Assembly: GCA_027485235.1 (NCBI GenBank)
Contig: JAIXRJ010000036.1
Coordinates: 177,760 to 241,759, forward strand
DNA length: 64,000 nucleotides
Direction: 5' to 3'
Origin: Comamonadaceae bacterium
Lineage (GTDB): Bacteria; Pseudomonadota; Gammaproteobacteria; Burkholderiales; Burkholderiaceae_C
In this document: positions 17,972-30,835 of the stretch, piece after piece
Layout: every line of letters starts with the position of its first letter
Position numbering within the stretch: position 1 is the first letter of the stretch
Notes under the pieces: model-generated
Told to the model about the DNA's origin: nothing
What the model saw: the letters and a program-made list of their open reading frames with translations, nothing else
The model's database searches: none
Position numbers and translations under genes: made by a program

Positions 17972-18286
17972 TCAAGGGTGGTTGGACTCAATCACAAGAC
18001 TCAGCAGTTTCGCACTGAGGCATTTCCCGTGGGCATCCAGGGCCAGTGAGCGGGTCACGCCGCCGCCCAAGGCCTGGTGCATCACGAAGTTCAGCGCCCC
18101 GAGTTGGGGCAGGCTGTAACGTTCAACCGGGCCTTTGACGATGCCCGCACAGTGCTCTCGCACCCGCTCAGGGGTGAGCTGCGCTTCCAGCAAGGCAAAG
18201 TCTTTTTTGTCGTAGGCGATGACCGACAGGGTGGAGCGGTTGCCTTTGTCCCCGGTGCGGGTGTGGGCCACGTCGCGCAGCAGCAT
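17972..18286 (-). CDS. AtuA-associated small protein (ferredoxin-fold-like), copy 1
   Basis: The 104-residue protein starts MLLRDVAHTRTGDKGNRSTLSV. The HTRTGDKGN motif and the later LGALNFVMHQALGGGVTRSL match the domain that is fused to the C-terminus of DUF1446/AtuA in some bacteria. Here it is a separate gene one base after the AtuA-like gene. Its paralogue lies at 59995-60384. It has no cysteines of a real ferredoxin, so the name describes the fold only. Function unknown; probably a subunit of the AtuA-like enzyme. Confidence 0.8.
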   Translation of the reverse strand: MLLRDVAHTRTGDKGNRSTLSVIAYDKKDFALLEAQLTPERVREHCAGIVKGPVERYSLPQLGALNFVMHQALGGGVTRSLALDAHGKCLSAKLLSLVIESNHP

Positions 18287-18287
18287 G

Positions 18288-19643
18288 TCAGTGTCCTTCG
18301 GAGTCGAGCAGCACGGTGCTGGTGTGCACCGCGTCACGGGGCATCAGCACCGCTGCGGCGGCAATCACTTCGCGCACAGCGCGTGTGGCACCACCGCCGC
18401 CTGCGGGGCCGTTGAGGTACAGGGCTTCGACTTCGTGCGCCACATGCTGGGCATGGCCTTGTGTGGGCACACGCAGCGCCACGCGGGCACGCACCTCGGC
18501 TGGTTCTGTTGGCGTGTTGGGCTCGTCCGCGATGGCATTGACGCCGATCAGGTCGTAACGGCCTTCGTATTCACTGTAGCCAGCATCGGCCAAGCGCGCC
18601 CGCACCAAGTCCAGCGCCAGTTGCCCGCGTGCTTGCGCCCCCGGGCCAGCGTAAGAGATTTGCCCCTCGCCGATGAAGCCATCGCGGTAACCCACGGTGA
18701 CCTTGAGTGTGTCGGTGCGCGGGCTGCCGCTGCCCCCTGTGACTTGCACGCGGTCAGCGGCGATTTGGCGCAATTGCACTTGCGAGAAGTCGGCCACCAC
18801 ATCGGGCTGCAGGTAGCGTGCGGGGTTTTCGATTTCGTACAGCAGTTGTTCGGTGCAGGTGGCGACCGTGACGCATCCGCCCGAGCCCGCCACCTTGGTG
18901 ATGACGGCGTCGCCCGAGGCGCTGACTTCGGCCAGCGGAAAACCCAGTTGCACCATGTTGGGCACGTTCTTGAAGCCCGGATCGGCGAAGTACCCGCCCG
19001 TGATCTGCGCCGCGCATTCGAGCAAATGCCCCACCAGCACGCCTTTGCCCAGGCGCGGCCAGTCGTCCAGCGTCCAGCCAAAGTGGTGCATCAAGGGCGC
19101 CAAAAACAGCGCCGGGTCGGCCACGCGGCCGGTGATGATGACCTGCGCGTCGGACTGCAAGGCGGGCAGCAAGGCTTCTGCGCCCAAGTAAGCGTTGGCC
19201 GAAATCATCTGGGACTGCAGGTCTGCCAGGGTCTGATCCGATTCGAGCACAGGCAGCGACAAGCCGCTTGCCGACAAGGTGCTCAGCACATCGTCGCCCA
19301 GCACCACCGCCACTTTGACGGGGTGCAGCCCCAGTTCGCGGGCGATGGCCAGCACGGCGTGCCCAGCTTGCAAGGGGTTGGCTGCCCCCATGTTGCTGAT
19401 GATGCGTGTGCCCTGCTCCAGGCAGGGTTTGAGCACGGCGCGCATGCGTTCGGCCAGCATCGGGTCAAAGCCGCGCTCGGGCTCTTGGCTGCGTTCGAGT
19501 TGGGCCAGCGCGATGGTGCGCTCGGCCAGGCATTCGAACACCAGGTAATCCAGCTGGCCCTTTTCAGCCAGCTCGATGGCAGGCGGGACGCGGTCGCCCG
19601 CGTAACCGGCACCTGCGCCGATGCGAAGAATTGGCTTGTCCAT
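18288..19643 (-). CDS. AtuA-like (DUF1446) acyclic terpene utilisation family protein, copy 1
   Basis: At 451 residues it spans the whole DUF1446 domain: RIGAGAGYAGDRVPPAIELAE at the start, ISNMGAANPLQAG, VIITGRVADPALFLAPL, GHLLECAAQITGGYF and QLLYEIENPARYLQPDVVAD. The family is named after P. aeruginosa AtuA from citronellol/geraniol catabolism, but most members have no known substrate and the chemistry is undefined. None of the other atu genes (carboxylase, isohexenylglutaconyl-CoA hydratase) are nearby. The operon order is this gene, the small partner, then the Bug receptor. A paralogue lies at 60381-61772. Confidence 0.85.
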   Translation of the reverse strand: MDKPILRIGAGAGYAGDRVPPAIELAEKGQLDYLVFECLAERTIALAQLERSQEPERGFDPMLAERMRAVLKPCLEQGTRIISNMGAANPLQAGHAVLAIARELGLHPVKVAVVLGDDVLSTLSASGLSLPVLESDQTLADLQSQMISANAYLGAEALLPALQSDAQVIITGRVADPALFLAPLMHHFGWTLDDWPRLGKGVLVGHLLECAAQITGGYFADPGFKNVPNMVQLGFPLAEVSASGDAVITKVAGSGGCVTVATCTEQLLYEIENPARYLQPDVVADFSQVQLRQIAADRVQVTGGSGSPRTDTLKVTVGYRDGFIGEGQISYAGPGAQARGQLALDLVRARLADAGYSEYEGRYDLIGVNAIADEPNTPTEPAEVRARVALRVPTQGHAQHVAHEVEALYLNGPAGGGGATRAVREVIAAAAVLMPRDAVHTSTVLLDSEGH

Positions 19644-19703
19644 CCGAAAAGCTTAAGTGCCCAGACGCCGAGAGGCTGTCGCCAGAGAGCTTGAACTCAA
19701 AGG

Positions 19704-19730
19704 TTTAATTGGGGTCAGATCCCAATTAAA
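19704..19730 (+). repeat. REP-like hairpin, left of RAYT
   Basis: TTTAATTGGG, loop GTCAGAT, CCCAATTAAA: a perfect 10-bp stem with a seven-base loop, 27 bases before the transposase ATG. The same unit appears in inverted orientation at 20493-20519 (26 of 27 bases match). Hairpins with an asymmetric loop flanking a RAYT gene are the expected substrates of this transposase type. Confidence 0.85.
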
Positions 19731-19757
19731 CTGCTGGTCTCGATCAGGGAGTTCTCC

Positions 19758-20453
19758 ATGGCCCGCCAACCCCGCCTGACCGTTTCAGGCTATCCCCACC
19801 ACGTCATTCAGCGCGGCAATGACCGCCAGTTCATCGTGCGCGATGACGCGGACCGTGAGCGTTTGCTGGCGCTGTGGCAAGAGCATGCACAAACTTTCAA
19901 GGTGGCCATCCATGCTTACGTGATCATGGACAACCATTTCCATTTGTTGCTCACGCCGGAGACTGATGAGGGCCTGCCGCAGATGATGCAGGCGGTGGGG
20001 CGGGCCTATGTGCGTTATTTCAATTTGCGCCATCAGCGCACCGGCACCTTGTGGGAAGGGCGCTACCGCAGCAACTTGATTGAGAGTGAGCGCTATCTTT
20101 TGGCGTGCATGGTTTACATCGACCTGAACCCCGTGCGGGCGGGCATGGTGGGGCAAGCGGCCGACTTCAAATGGTCCAGCCACAGGCACTGTATTGGGCA
20201 GGTGAGCGCCAAATGGGTGACGCCACACGCCCTGTTTTGGGGCTTGGGCAACACGCCATTTGCCCGGGAGGCGGCTTATGCCGAGTTGGTACAGGCGGGC
20301 TTGGCGCAGTCCGAGAAACAGCAACTGACCCAAAGCGCTTTGTCGGGCTGGGCCTTGGGTTCGGCCGATTTTGTGGGTGCGTTGCAGCAGTCCACGACGC
20401 GGCGTTTGCTCCCAGGCAAAGCGGGGCGACCTGCCAAAAAGACGGCCGATTGA
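19758..20453 (+). CDS. rayT: REP-associated tyrosine transposase (RAYT, IS200-like HUH)
   Basis: At 231 residues it begins RLTVSGYPHHVIQRGNDRQ, the TnpA_REP entry sequence. The HUH motif is HFH at 60-62 (MDNHFHLLL). WEGRYRS follows, then YIDLNPVRAG, in which Tyr120 is the probable nucleophile. RAYTs are single-strand-specific transposases domesticated to mobilise REP hairpins. Both flanks carry the matching inverted hairpin repeat. It is intact, with a GGGAG site seven bases ahead of the ATG, and its sequence shows no decay. It lies between the AtuA module and gltB. Confidence 0.92.
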   Translation: MARQPRLTVSGYPHHVIQRGNDRQFIVRDDADRERLLALWQEHAQTFKVAIHAYVIMDNHFHLLLTPETDEGLPQMMQAVGRAYVRYFNLRHQRTGTLWEGRYRSNLIESERYLLACMVYIDLNPVRAGMVGQAADFKWSSHRHCIGQVSAKWVTPHALFWGLGNTPFAREAAYAELVQAGLAQSEKQQLTQSALSGWALGSADFVGALQQSTTRRLLPGKAGRPAKKTAD

Positions 20454-20469
20454 ATCTGTCCCCAATTAA
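20454..20469 (-). repeat. REP half-unit at the RAYT stop codon
   Basis: ATCTGTCCCCAATTAA matches 15 of 16 bases of one half of the complete hairpin unit (ATCTGACCCCAATTAA at 20503-20518), in the same orientation. It starts immediately after the transposase stop and has no matching left arm, so it is a partial or degraded copy. Confidence 0.65.
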
Positions 20470-20492
20470 TTCCAAGCCAAGCCAAAAGCCAA

Positions 20493-20519
20493 ATTAATTG
20501 GGATCTGACCCCAATTAAA
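20493..20519 (-). repeat. REP-like hairpin, right of RAYT
   Basis: TTAATTGGG, loop ATCTGAC, CCCAATTAA: a 9-bp stem that is the reverse complement of the left unit. It ends six bases ahead of the gltB -35 box and could also serve as a weak terminator for the transposase. Confidence 0.85.
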
Positions 20520-20523
20520 AAGT

Positions 20524-20552
20524 TTGGCATGGATGCTGCAGTGCACTACACT
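20524..20552 (+). promoter_or_regulatory. sigma-70 promoter of gltBD
   Basis: TTGGCA (20524-20529), a 17-base spacer, then TACACT (20547-20552), 33 bases ahead of the gltB ATG, which has an AGGAG site at 20576-20580. It is the only good promoter between the REP hairpin and gltB. Confidence 0.65.
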
Positions 20553-20585
20553 CGCCACTCTGCGTGAAAACCCTTAGGAGCGCCC

Positions 20586-25286
<4,701 letters not shown>

Positions 25287-25316
25287 GCCGAACGTCAAGA
25301 TTGAAGGAATAGCATC

Positions 25317-26798
25317 ATGGGAAAAATCACCGGCTTCATGGAATTTGAGCGCATCGAAGAGGGCTACAAGCCCGTCACCGAGCGCCTCAAAAATTACGGC
25401 GAATTCGTGATCGGATTGACACCCGAGCAGTCCAAAACACAGGCCGCACGTTGCATGGACTGCGGCACACCGTTTTGCAACAACGGCTGCCCCGTCAACA
25501 ACATCATTCCGGACTTCAACAACTTGGTGTTTGAAGGCGACTGGAAAAATGCGATCGAGGTCCTGCACAGCACCAACAACTTCCCCGAATTCACTGGCCG
25601 CATCTGCCCCGCGCCTTGCGAAGCGGCCTGCGTGGTGAACTTCAACGACGACGCCGTGGGCATCAAGTCGATCGAGCACGCGATCATCGACCGCGCTTGG
25701 GCCGAAGGCTGGGTCACACCCCGTCCCGCCAAAGTCAAGACCGGCAAAACTGTGGCTGTGATCGGCGCAGGCCCCGCAGGTCTGGCCGCTGCGCAGCAGC
25801 TGGCCCGTGCAGGCCACGACGTGACCTTGTTCGAGAAGAACGACCGCGTGGGTGGTTTGTTGCGTTACGGCATCCCTGACTTCAAGATGGAAAAGACGCA
25901 CATCGACCGCCGCGTCCAGCAACTCGAAGCCGAAGGCGTGAAGATCCGCACCAGCGTGCTGGTGGGCGAATGGCCCAAGGACTCCAAGGTCACCAACTGG
26001 GCCAAGGAAACCGTCAGCGCCGAGCAGCTCAAGAAAGACTTCGACGCCGTGCTGCTGACGGGTGGTTCCGAGCAATCGCGCGACTTGCCCGTGCCTGGCC
26101 GCGATCTGGACGGCATCCATTTCGCGATGGAGTTCCTGCCCCAGCAAAACAAGGTCAATGCGGGCGACATGATCAAAGGCCAACTGCGCGCCGACGGCAA
26201 AAACGTCATCGTGATCGGCGGCGGCGACACTGGCAGCGACTGCGTGGGCACCAGCACACGCCATGGCGCTGTCAGCGTGACCCAGTTCGAGGTGATGCCC
26301 GAGCCACCCGAAAAAGAAAACAAGGCGCTGGTCTGGCCTTATTGGCCCATGAAGCTGCGCACCAGTTCCAGCCACGACGAGAGTGCCGAAAAAGGCCTGC
26401 TGCAACGTGAATTCGCGATTTCCACCAAATCGTTCATGGGTGAAAAAGGCAAACTCACGGGCTTGACCACCGTGCACGTCGAGTTCAAGGACGGCAAGAT
26501 GGTCGAGGTGCCTGGCACCGAGAAGGAATACAAAGCCGACATGGTTCTGCTGGCCATGGGCTTCACCAACCCGGTGGCCACCGTGCTCGACGCTTTTGGC
26601 ATCGACAAGGACGCCCGTGGCAACGCCAAGGCCAGCACCGACTTCACAGGCGGCTACGCCACCAACGTGGACAAGGTCTTTGCCGCCGGTGACATGCGCC
26701 GGGGCCAGTCCTTGGTGGTGTGGGCCATCCGCGAAGGCCGCCAGGCCGCACGCGCGGTGGACGAGTTCTTGATGGGCATGAGTGACTTGCCACGCTGA
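25317..26798 (+). CDS. gltD: glutamate synthase (NADPH) small subunit
   Basis: The 493-residue beta subunit passes electrons from NADPH via FAD to GltB. The N-terminal Cys clusters [17 protein letters not shown] and CPAPCEAAC bind two 4Fe-4S centres. The FAD motif is [21 protein letters not shown], the NADPH motif [15 protein letters not shown], and the C-terminal FAD motif [18 protein letters not shown]. It is co-transcribed with gltB and ends shortly before a strong terminator at 26869. Confidence 0.98.
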   Translation: MGKITGFMEFERIEEGYKPVTERLKNYGEFVIGLTPEQSKTQAARCMDCGTPFCNNGCPVNNIIPDFNNLVFEGDWKNAIEVLHSTNNFPEFTGRICPAPCEAACVVNFNDDAVGIKSIEHAIIDRAWAEGWVTPRPAKVKTGKTVAVIGAGPAGLAAAQQLARAGHDVTLFEKNDRVGGLLRYGIPDFKMEKTHIDRRVQQLEAEGVKIRTSVLVGEWPKDSKVTNWAKETVSAEQLKKDFDAVLLTGGSEQSRDLPVPGRDLDGIHFAMEFLPQQNKVNAGDMIKGQLRADGKNVIVIGGGDTGSDCVGTSTRHGAVSVTQFEVMPEPPEKENKALVWPYWPMKLRTSSSHDESAEKGLLQREFAISTKSFMGEKGKLTGLTTVHVEFKDGKMVEVPGTEKEYKADMVLLAMGFTNPVATVLDAFGIDKDARGNAKASTDFTGGYATNVDKVFAAGDMRRGQSLVVWAIREGRQAARAVDEFLMGMSDLPR

Positions 26799-26868
26799 GG
26801 AACAGGCCTTGTAGTTAAAATGCTTATTTTCCAAAGTTCACAAAGTGGTCACTTTGGATCTCTAAAAT

Positions 26869-26900
26869 AACAAGAGCCGGTATTCCCGGCTCTTGTTTTT
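26869..26900 (+). terminator. rho-independent terminator of gltBD, ending at the mlaF start
   Basis: AACAAGAGCCGG, loop TATTC, CCGGCTCTTGTT: a 12-bp perfect stem followed by a T run. The run ends one base before the mlaF ATG at 26902, so it occupies the place where an mlaF ribosome site would lie. Confidence 0.9.
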
Positions 26901-26901
26901 C

Positions 26902-27717
26902 ATGAACACCTCCCACACATCCTCTCTTGTTGAATTGCGTGACCTGAGCTTCGGCTACGGGGATCGCGTGATACTGAAAAACCTCAGTTTCAAGATCCCG
27001 CGTGGGCAAGTCACAGCCCTGATGGGGGTGTCTGGTGGTGGCAAAACCACCGTCTTGCGCTTGATCGGTGGGCAAATCCGCGCGCAACAAGGCCAGACAC
27101 TGTTCGACGGTCATGACCTGACCGTGATGGCGCAAGACCGGTTGTATGCGGCTCGCCGCCGCATGGGCATGTTGTTTCAGTTTGGGGCCTTGTTCACCGA
27201 CATGAGTGTGTATGACAACGTGGCTTTCCCTTTGCGCGAGCACACCCGCTTGTCCGAAGACCTGATCCGCGACATCGTGCTCATGAAGCTGGACGCGGTG
27301 GGCTTGCGTGGTGCGCGGGATCTGAAGCCTTCCGAAATTTCTGGCGGCATGAGCCGCCGTGTGGCCTTGGCCCGCGCCATCGCGCTCGACCCGGATTTGA
27401 TCATGTACGACGAGCCCTTTGCCGGCCTCGACCCGATCTCGCTGGGCACTGCGGCACGTCTGATCCGGCGCTTGAACGACAGCCTGGGCATCACCAGCGT
27501 GGTGGTGTCGCACGACGTGACGGAAACCTTTGAGATTGCCGACCATGTGGTGGTTTTGGCCAACGGTGGTGTGGCCGCCCAAGGCACGCCCGCCGAGTTG
27601 CGGGTCAGCGCCGACCCGCTGATCCACCAGTTTGTGCACGCGCTCAGCGATGGTCCGGTGCCCTTCCATTACCCAGCCCCCACGGCCGCACAAGACTATG
27701 ACCGGAGGTCGGCATGA
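26902..27717 (+). CDS. mlaF: phospholipid ABC transporter ATP-binding protein MlaF
   Basis: At 271 residues it is the cytoplasmic ATPase of the MlaFEDB complex, which moves phospholipids between inner membrane and periplasmic MlaC. Walker A GVSGGGKTT, signature ISGGMSRRVALARAIALDP, Walker B LIMYDEPFAGLDPI and the switch His in VVSHDVTET are intact. ATG 26902 gives the family start (LVELRDLSFGYGDRVILKNLSF). No Shine-Dalgarno is present because the gltD terminator hairpin and its T run directly precede the ATG. It overlaps mlaE (ATGA). Confidence 0.95.
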   Translation: MNTSHTSSLVELRDLSFGYGDRVILKNLSFKIPRGQVTALMGVSGGGKTTVLRLIGGQIRAQQGQTLFDGHDLTVMAQDRLYAARRRMGMLFQFGALFTDMSVYDNVAFPLREHTRLSEDLIRDIVLMKLDAVGLRGARDLKPSEISGGMSRRVALARAIALDPDLIMYDEPFAGLDPISLGTAARLIRRLNDSLGITSVVVSHDVTETFEIADHVVVLANGGVAAQGTPAELRVSADPLIHQFVHALSDGPVPFHYPAPTAAQDYDRRSA

Positions 27718-28496
27718 TCACCGCCATGCTGGGCGCTTTGGGCGCATCCACCCGCCAAATGCTGGCCGATTGGGGTTTTGCCGCGCGTTTGTTTTTCAAG
27801 TTGCTGGGCATGTCAGGTGTTGCGCTCAAGCGCTTTGGCTTGGTGCGCGACCAGGTGCATTTTTTGGGCAATTATTCGCTGGCCATCATCACCGTGTCGG
27901 GCCTGTTTGTGGGGTTTGTGCTGGGTTTGCAGGGCTACTACACGCTGCAGCGCTATGGCTCGGCCGAGGCCCTGGGTTTGTTGGTGGCGCTGAGTCTGGT
28001 GCGCGAGTTGGGGCCCGTGGTGGCCGCTTTGTTGTTTGCGGGCCGTGCCGGGGCCTCGCTCACCGCCGAGATCGGTCTCATGCGGGCCGGTGAACAGCTC
28101 ACCGCCTTGGAAATGATGGCCGTGGACCCTGTGCAACGCATTTTGGCCCCCCGCTTTTGGGGTGGCATCATCGCCTTGCCCTTGTTGGCCGCGGTGTTCA
28201 GTGCGGTGGGCATTTTGGGCGGCTATGTCGTGGGCGTGTTGCTGATTGGCGTGGACGCGGGGTCTTTTTGGAGCCAGATGCAAGGCGGGGTCGACGTGTT
28301 CAAGGATGTGGGCAACGGCATCCTCAAAAGCGTGGTGTTTGGTGTGGCTGTGACCTTCATTGCCTTGCTGCAAGGCTATGTGGCCAAGCCCACACCCGAA
28401 GGTGTGGCCAGTGCCACGACCCGCAGCGTGGTGGTTTCTTCTTTGTCGGTGTTGGGGCTGGACTTCATCCTGACCGCGATGATGTTCAGCATTTGA
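27714..28496 (+). CDS. mlaE: phospholipid ABC transporter permease MlaE
   Basis: A 260-residue permease of the MlaE/YrbE family with about five membrane segments. Recognisable pieces are NYSLAIITVSGLFVGFVLGLQG, LVRELGPVVAALLFAGRAGASLTAEIG and VDPVQRILAPRFWGGIIALPLL. It dimerises in the inner membrane and carries the MlaD hexamer. It overlaps mlaF by four bases, and mlaD begins 11 bases later. Confidence 0.96.
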   Translation: MITAMLGALGASTRQMLADWGFAARLFFKLLGMSGVALKRFGLVRDQVHFLGNYSLAIITVSGLFVGFVLGLQGYYTLQRYGSAEALGLLVALSLVRELGPVVAALLFAGRAGASLTAEIGLMRAGEQLTALEMMAVDPVQRILAPRFWGGIIALPLLAAVFSAVGILGGYVVGVLLIGVDAGSFWSQMQGGVDVFKDVGNGILKSVVFGVAVTFIALLQGYVAKPTPEGVASATTRSVVVSSLSVLGLDFILTAMMFSI

Positions 28497-28507
28497 AGGG
28501 GGATGGT

Positions 28508-28987
28508 ATGCAACGTTCAAAAAATGATATTTGGGTCGGCTTGTTTGTCTTGTTGGGCGCTGTGGCCGTGCTGTTTCTGGCGCTCAAGGCGGCCAACTTG
28601 CTCACCTGGAGTTTCAGCCAGGACTACAAGGTCACGGCCAAGTTCGACAACATCGGTGGGCTCAAGCCGGGTGCTGCTGTGAAAAGTGCGGGGGTGGTCG
28701 TGGGGCGGGTCCAAGCGATTGACTTTGACGGTGAATCTTTCCAAGCCCGGGTGACCTTGGCCATGCAGTCTCAAAATCAGTTTCCCCAAGACAGCTCTTT
28801 GAAGATCCTGACCAGCGGTTTGTTGGGGGAGCAATACCTGGACATCGCTCCCGGCGCCGACGAAAAAAACCTGGTCGCCGGTGACAAGATCGGCTCAACC
28901 CAGTCGGCGGTGATTTTGGAAAACCTGATCAGCCAATTTCTTTACAGCCAAGCTGAGAAGCCCAAGTCGGAAGGCGCTAAACCATGA
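28508..28987 (+). CDS. mlaD: MCE-domain phospholipid-binding protein MlaD
   Basis: A 159-residue protein with an N-terminal membrane helix (WVGLFVLLGAVAVLFLALKAA) and one MCE domain (YKVTAKFDNIGGLKPGAAVKSAGVVVGRV...GLLGEQYLDIAPG). MlaD hexamers form the periplasmic lipid channel over MlaE. ATG 28508 sits after an AAGGGGGATGG site. It overlaps mlaA by four bases (ATGA). Confidence 0.95.
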   Translation: MQRSKNDIWVGLFVLLGAVAVLFLALKAANLLTWSFSQDYKVTAKFDNIGGLKPGAAVKSAGVVVGRVQAIDFDGESFQARVTLAMQSQNQFPQDSSLKILTSGLLGEQYLDIAPGADEKNLVAGDKIGSTQSAVILENLISQFLYSQAEKPKSEGAKP

Positions 28988-29715
28988 ACAAGGTCATGAG
29001 GTCTTGGCGATGCCTTTGCGCAGTGACCGCTTTGATGTTGCTGCAGGCCTGCGCCAGTGTCAAAAGTGCCGATGTCCGAGATCCATGGGAGCCGATGAAC
29101 CGCAGCATCTACCACTTCAATGATGCCGTCGATACCGTGGCCATCAGGCCCGTGGCTCAAATGTATGTCCATGTTGTACCCAGTTTGGTGCGAACAGGCC
29201 TTCACAACGTCGTCGGCAATTTAGGCGATGTGTGGTCCATGGCCAACAGCGCCATGCAACTCAAAGGCCAACATGCGGCAGAAACTTTCATGCGTGTCGC
29301 GGTGAACACGGTGTTGGGTTTGGGCGGCGTGCTCGACCTTGCGACCGAAATGCGACTGGAGCGCCACAAGGAAGACTTTGGACAAACCTTGGGTCACTGG
29401 GGGGTCAAGCCTGGGCCCTACGTGGTGTTGCCCATTTTGGGGCCATCTACCCTGCGAGACAGCCTGAGCCTCCCCGTGGATTTCCAAGGAGATCCCAGGC
29501 GCCAGATCGGTGATCAAGCCGCGCGCACGGGCCTGGCCGTGGTGCGTGTGCTGGATGTGCGTGCCAATTTGCTCAAGACCGTTGACGCGGTCAAAGAGGC
29601 CTCCTTGGACCCTTACTCATTCGTTCGTGATGCGTACTTGCAAAAACGGGAAAACGATGTCCATGATGGCAACCCGCCTTCCAATTTTGATTACAACGAT
29701 TCAGAACCTCAGTGA
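28984..29715 (+). CDS. mlaA: outer-membrane lipoprotein MlaA (VacJ)
   Basis: The 243-residue lipoprotein has lipobox LQAC near residue 22, followed by DPWEPMNRSIYHFNDAVD, the family hallmark, and by ETFMRVAVNTVLGLGGVLDLA and DFGQTLGHWGVKPGPYVVLPILGPST. MlaA forms a ring with porins that removes phospholipids from the outer leaflet and passes them to MlaC. Its place inside the mla operon (in enterobacteria it is elsewhere) is typical of betaproteobacteria. Confidence 0.95.
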   Translation: MNKVMRSWRCLCAVTALMLLQACASVKSADVRDPWEPMNRSIYHFNDAVDTVAIRPVAQMYVHVVPSLVRTGLHNVVGNLGDVWSMANSAMQLKGQHAAETFMRVAVNTVLGLGGVLDLATEMRLERHKEDFGQTLGHWGVKPGPYVVLPILGPSTLRDSLSLPVDFQGDPRRQIGDQAARTGLAVVRVLDVRANLLKTVDAVKEASLDPYSFVRDAYLQKRENDVHDGNPPSNFDYNDSEPQ

Positions 29716-29777
29716 GGGGTGCGTGTCCCGTTACAGATGTTCACAAGCATGGCTACAAACGCCTTTATAGTTTCCAC

Positions 29778-30431
29778 ATGAACAACTCCAACGCCTTTTT
29801 TTCATTCAACCGTCGGCAAATTCTCGGCGCCACTTTGGCGACCGCATGGCTTTCGTCGGCATCGGTTTGGGCGGCCGATGAAGCACCCGAGGCTTTCATC
29901 AAGCGCATCACCAACGAAACCTTGGACTTGATCAAAGCCGACAAAGTCCTGCGCAATGGCGATGTGAACAAACTGACGCAGTTGGTGGATGACAAGCTCA
30001 TGCCGCATGTCAATTTTCGCCGCATGACCGCTTTGGCAACAGGCCCCGCTTGGCGAAAAGCCACGCCCGAACAGCAAAAGCGTTTGCAAGATGAATTCAA
30101 GACTTTGCTGGTTCGCACCTATGCCGGTGCCCTCAGTCAAGTGAGCGACCAAGTGGTGGTGGTCAAGCCTTTGCGTCCCGGTCAAGAAGACAAAAACCTG
30201 GTGGTCAATACCGAGGTGCGAGGCAAAGGCGACCCGATTCAACTCGATTACCGCCTGGAAAAGACGCCGGGCGAGGGTGCGGGTTGGATGATTTTTGACT
30301 TGAACGTCTTGGGCGTCTGGTTGATCGAAAACTACCGAACTCAATTCACCAAAGAAATCAACGCGGGCGGTATCGATGGCTTGATTGCCAGTTTGGCATC
30401 ACGCAACAAGTCGAACGCCCGCAATTCTTGA
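29778..30431 (+). CDS. mlaC: periplasmic phospholipid shuttle MlaC
   Basis: The protein has 217 residues from ATG 29778 (MNNSNAFFSFNRRQILGATL). The leader has a twin arginine followed by a hydrophobic stretch and ends at SVWAA, so Tat export is possible though the charge pattern is only partly consensus. The mature MlaC/Ttg2D fold is visible: FIKRITNETLDLIKADK, DKLMPHVNFRRMTALATG, VVNTEVRGKGDPIQLDYRL and WMIFDLNVLGVWLIENYRTQF. A GTG at 29712 overlapping mlaA is an alternative start but would bury the signal sequence. No clear SD precedes the ATG. Confidence 0.9.
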   Translation: MNNSNAFFSFNRRQILGATLATAWLSSASVWAADEAPEAFIKRITNETLDLIKADKVLRNGDVNKLTQLVDDKLMPHVNFRRMTALATGPAWRKATPEQQKRLQDEFKTLLVRTYAGALSQVSDQVVVVKPLRPGQEDKNLVVNTEVRGKGDPIQLDYRLEKTPGEGAGWMIFDLNVLGVWLIENYRTQFTKEINAGGIDGLIASLASRNKSNARNS

Positions 30432-30742
30432 TGGCCTCAGCGGAAATCGAGACCATGAATGCTTTGAAGTTACCACCCCGTTTGACGCATGAGCAAGCCG
30501 ATGCTTGTCTGTCGCAATGGATCCGTGAGCTTCAATTGCAGGCAACTGTGGATGAGCCGCAGCCGGTGTTGGTCGATGCTTCAGCGCTCAGTGATTTTGA
30601 TTCCTCAGCGTTGGCTGTTTTGTTGGGTTTGCGCCGTGTGGCCAAAGCCCAGGGGCGTTCGGTCTCGGTCCAGGGCATGTCTGCTCGTTTGAGCGAGTTG
30701 GCCGCTTTGTATGGCGTGCTCGACCTTTTGCAAGCTGTCTGA
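30431..30742 (+). CDS. mlaB: STAS-domain protein MlaB
   Basis: A 103-residue STAS domain protein that binds MlaF and stabilises the ATPase. The conserved helix start VLVDASALSDFDSSALAVLLGLRR carries the Asp-Ser-Ser-(A/G) motif. The ATG overlaps the mlaC stop (TGATG). It is the last gene of mlaFEDACB; a 93-base gap follows before the next ABC gene. Confidence 0.9.
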   Translation: MASAEIETMNALKLPPRLTHEQADACLSQWIRELQLQATVDEPQPVLVDASALSDFDSSALAVLLGLRRVAKAQGRSVSVQGMSARLSELAALYGVLDLLQAV

Positions 30743-30835
30743 GCTCTTTTTGGGGTCAAAACCCCTCTGTTTTCGCCTTGTTCCGAGCCATTGAGCCGCC
30801 TTCACGTGGGCCAGCACTTAAAATAAAGCCCTCCC

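Noticed and set aside
19704..20519. Complete IS200/IS605-type insertion sequence
   Set aside because: The ends are mutually inverted REP-like hairpins and the protein is the TnpA_REP type, so RAYT fits better than a self-mobile IS; no target-site features seen.
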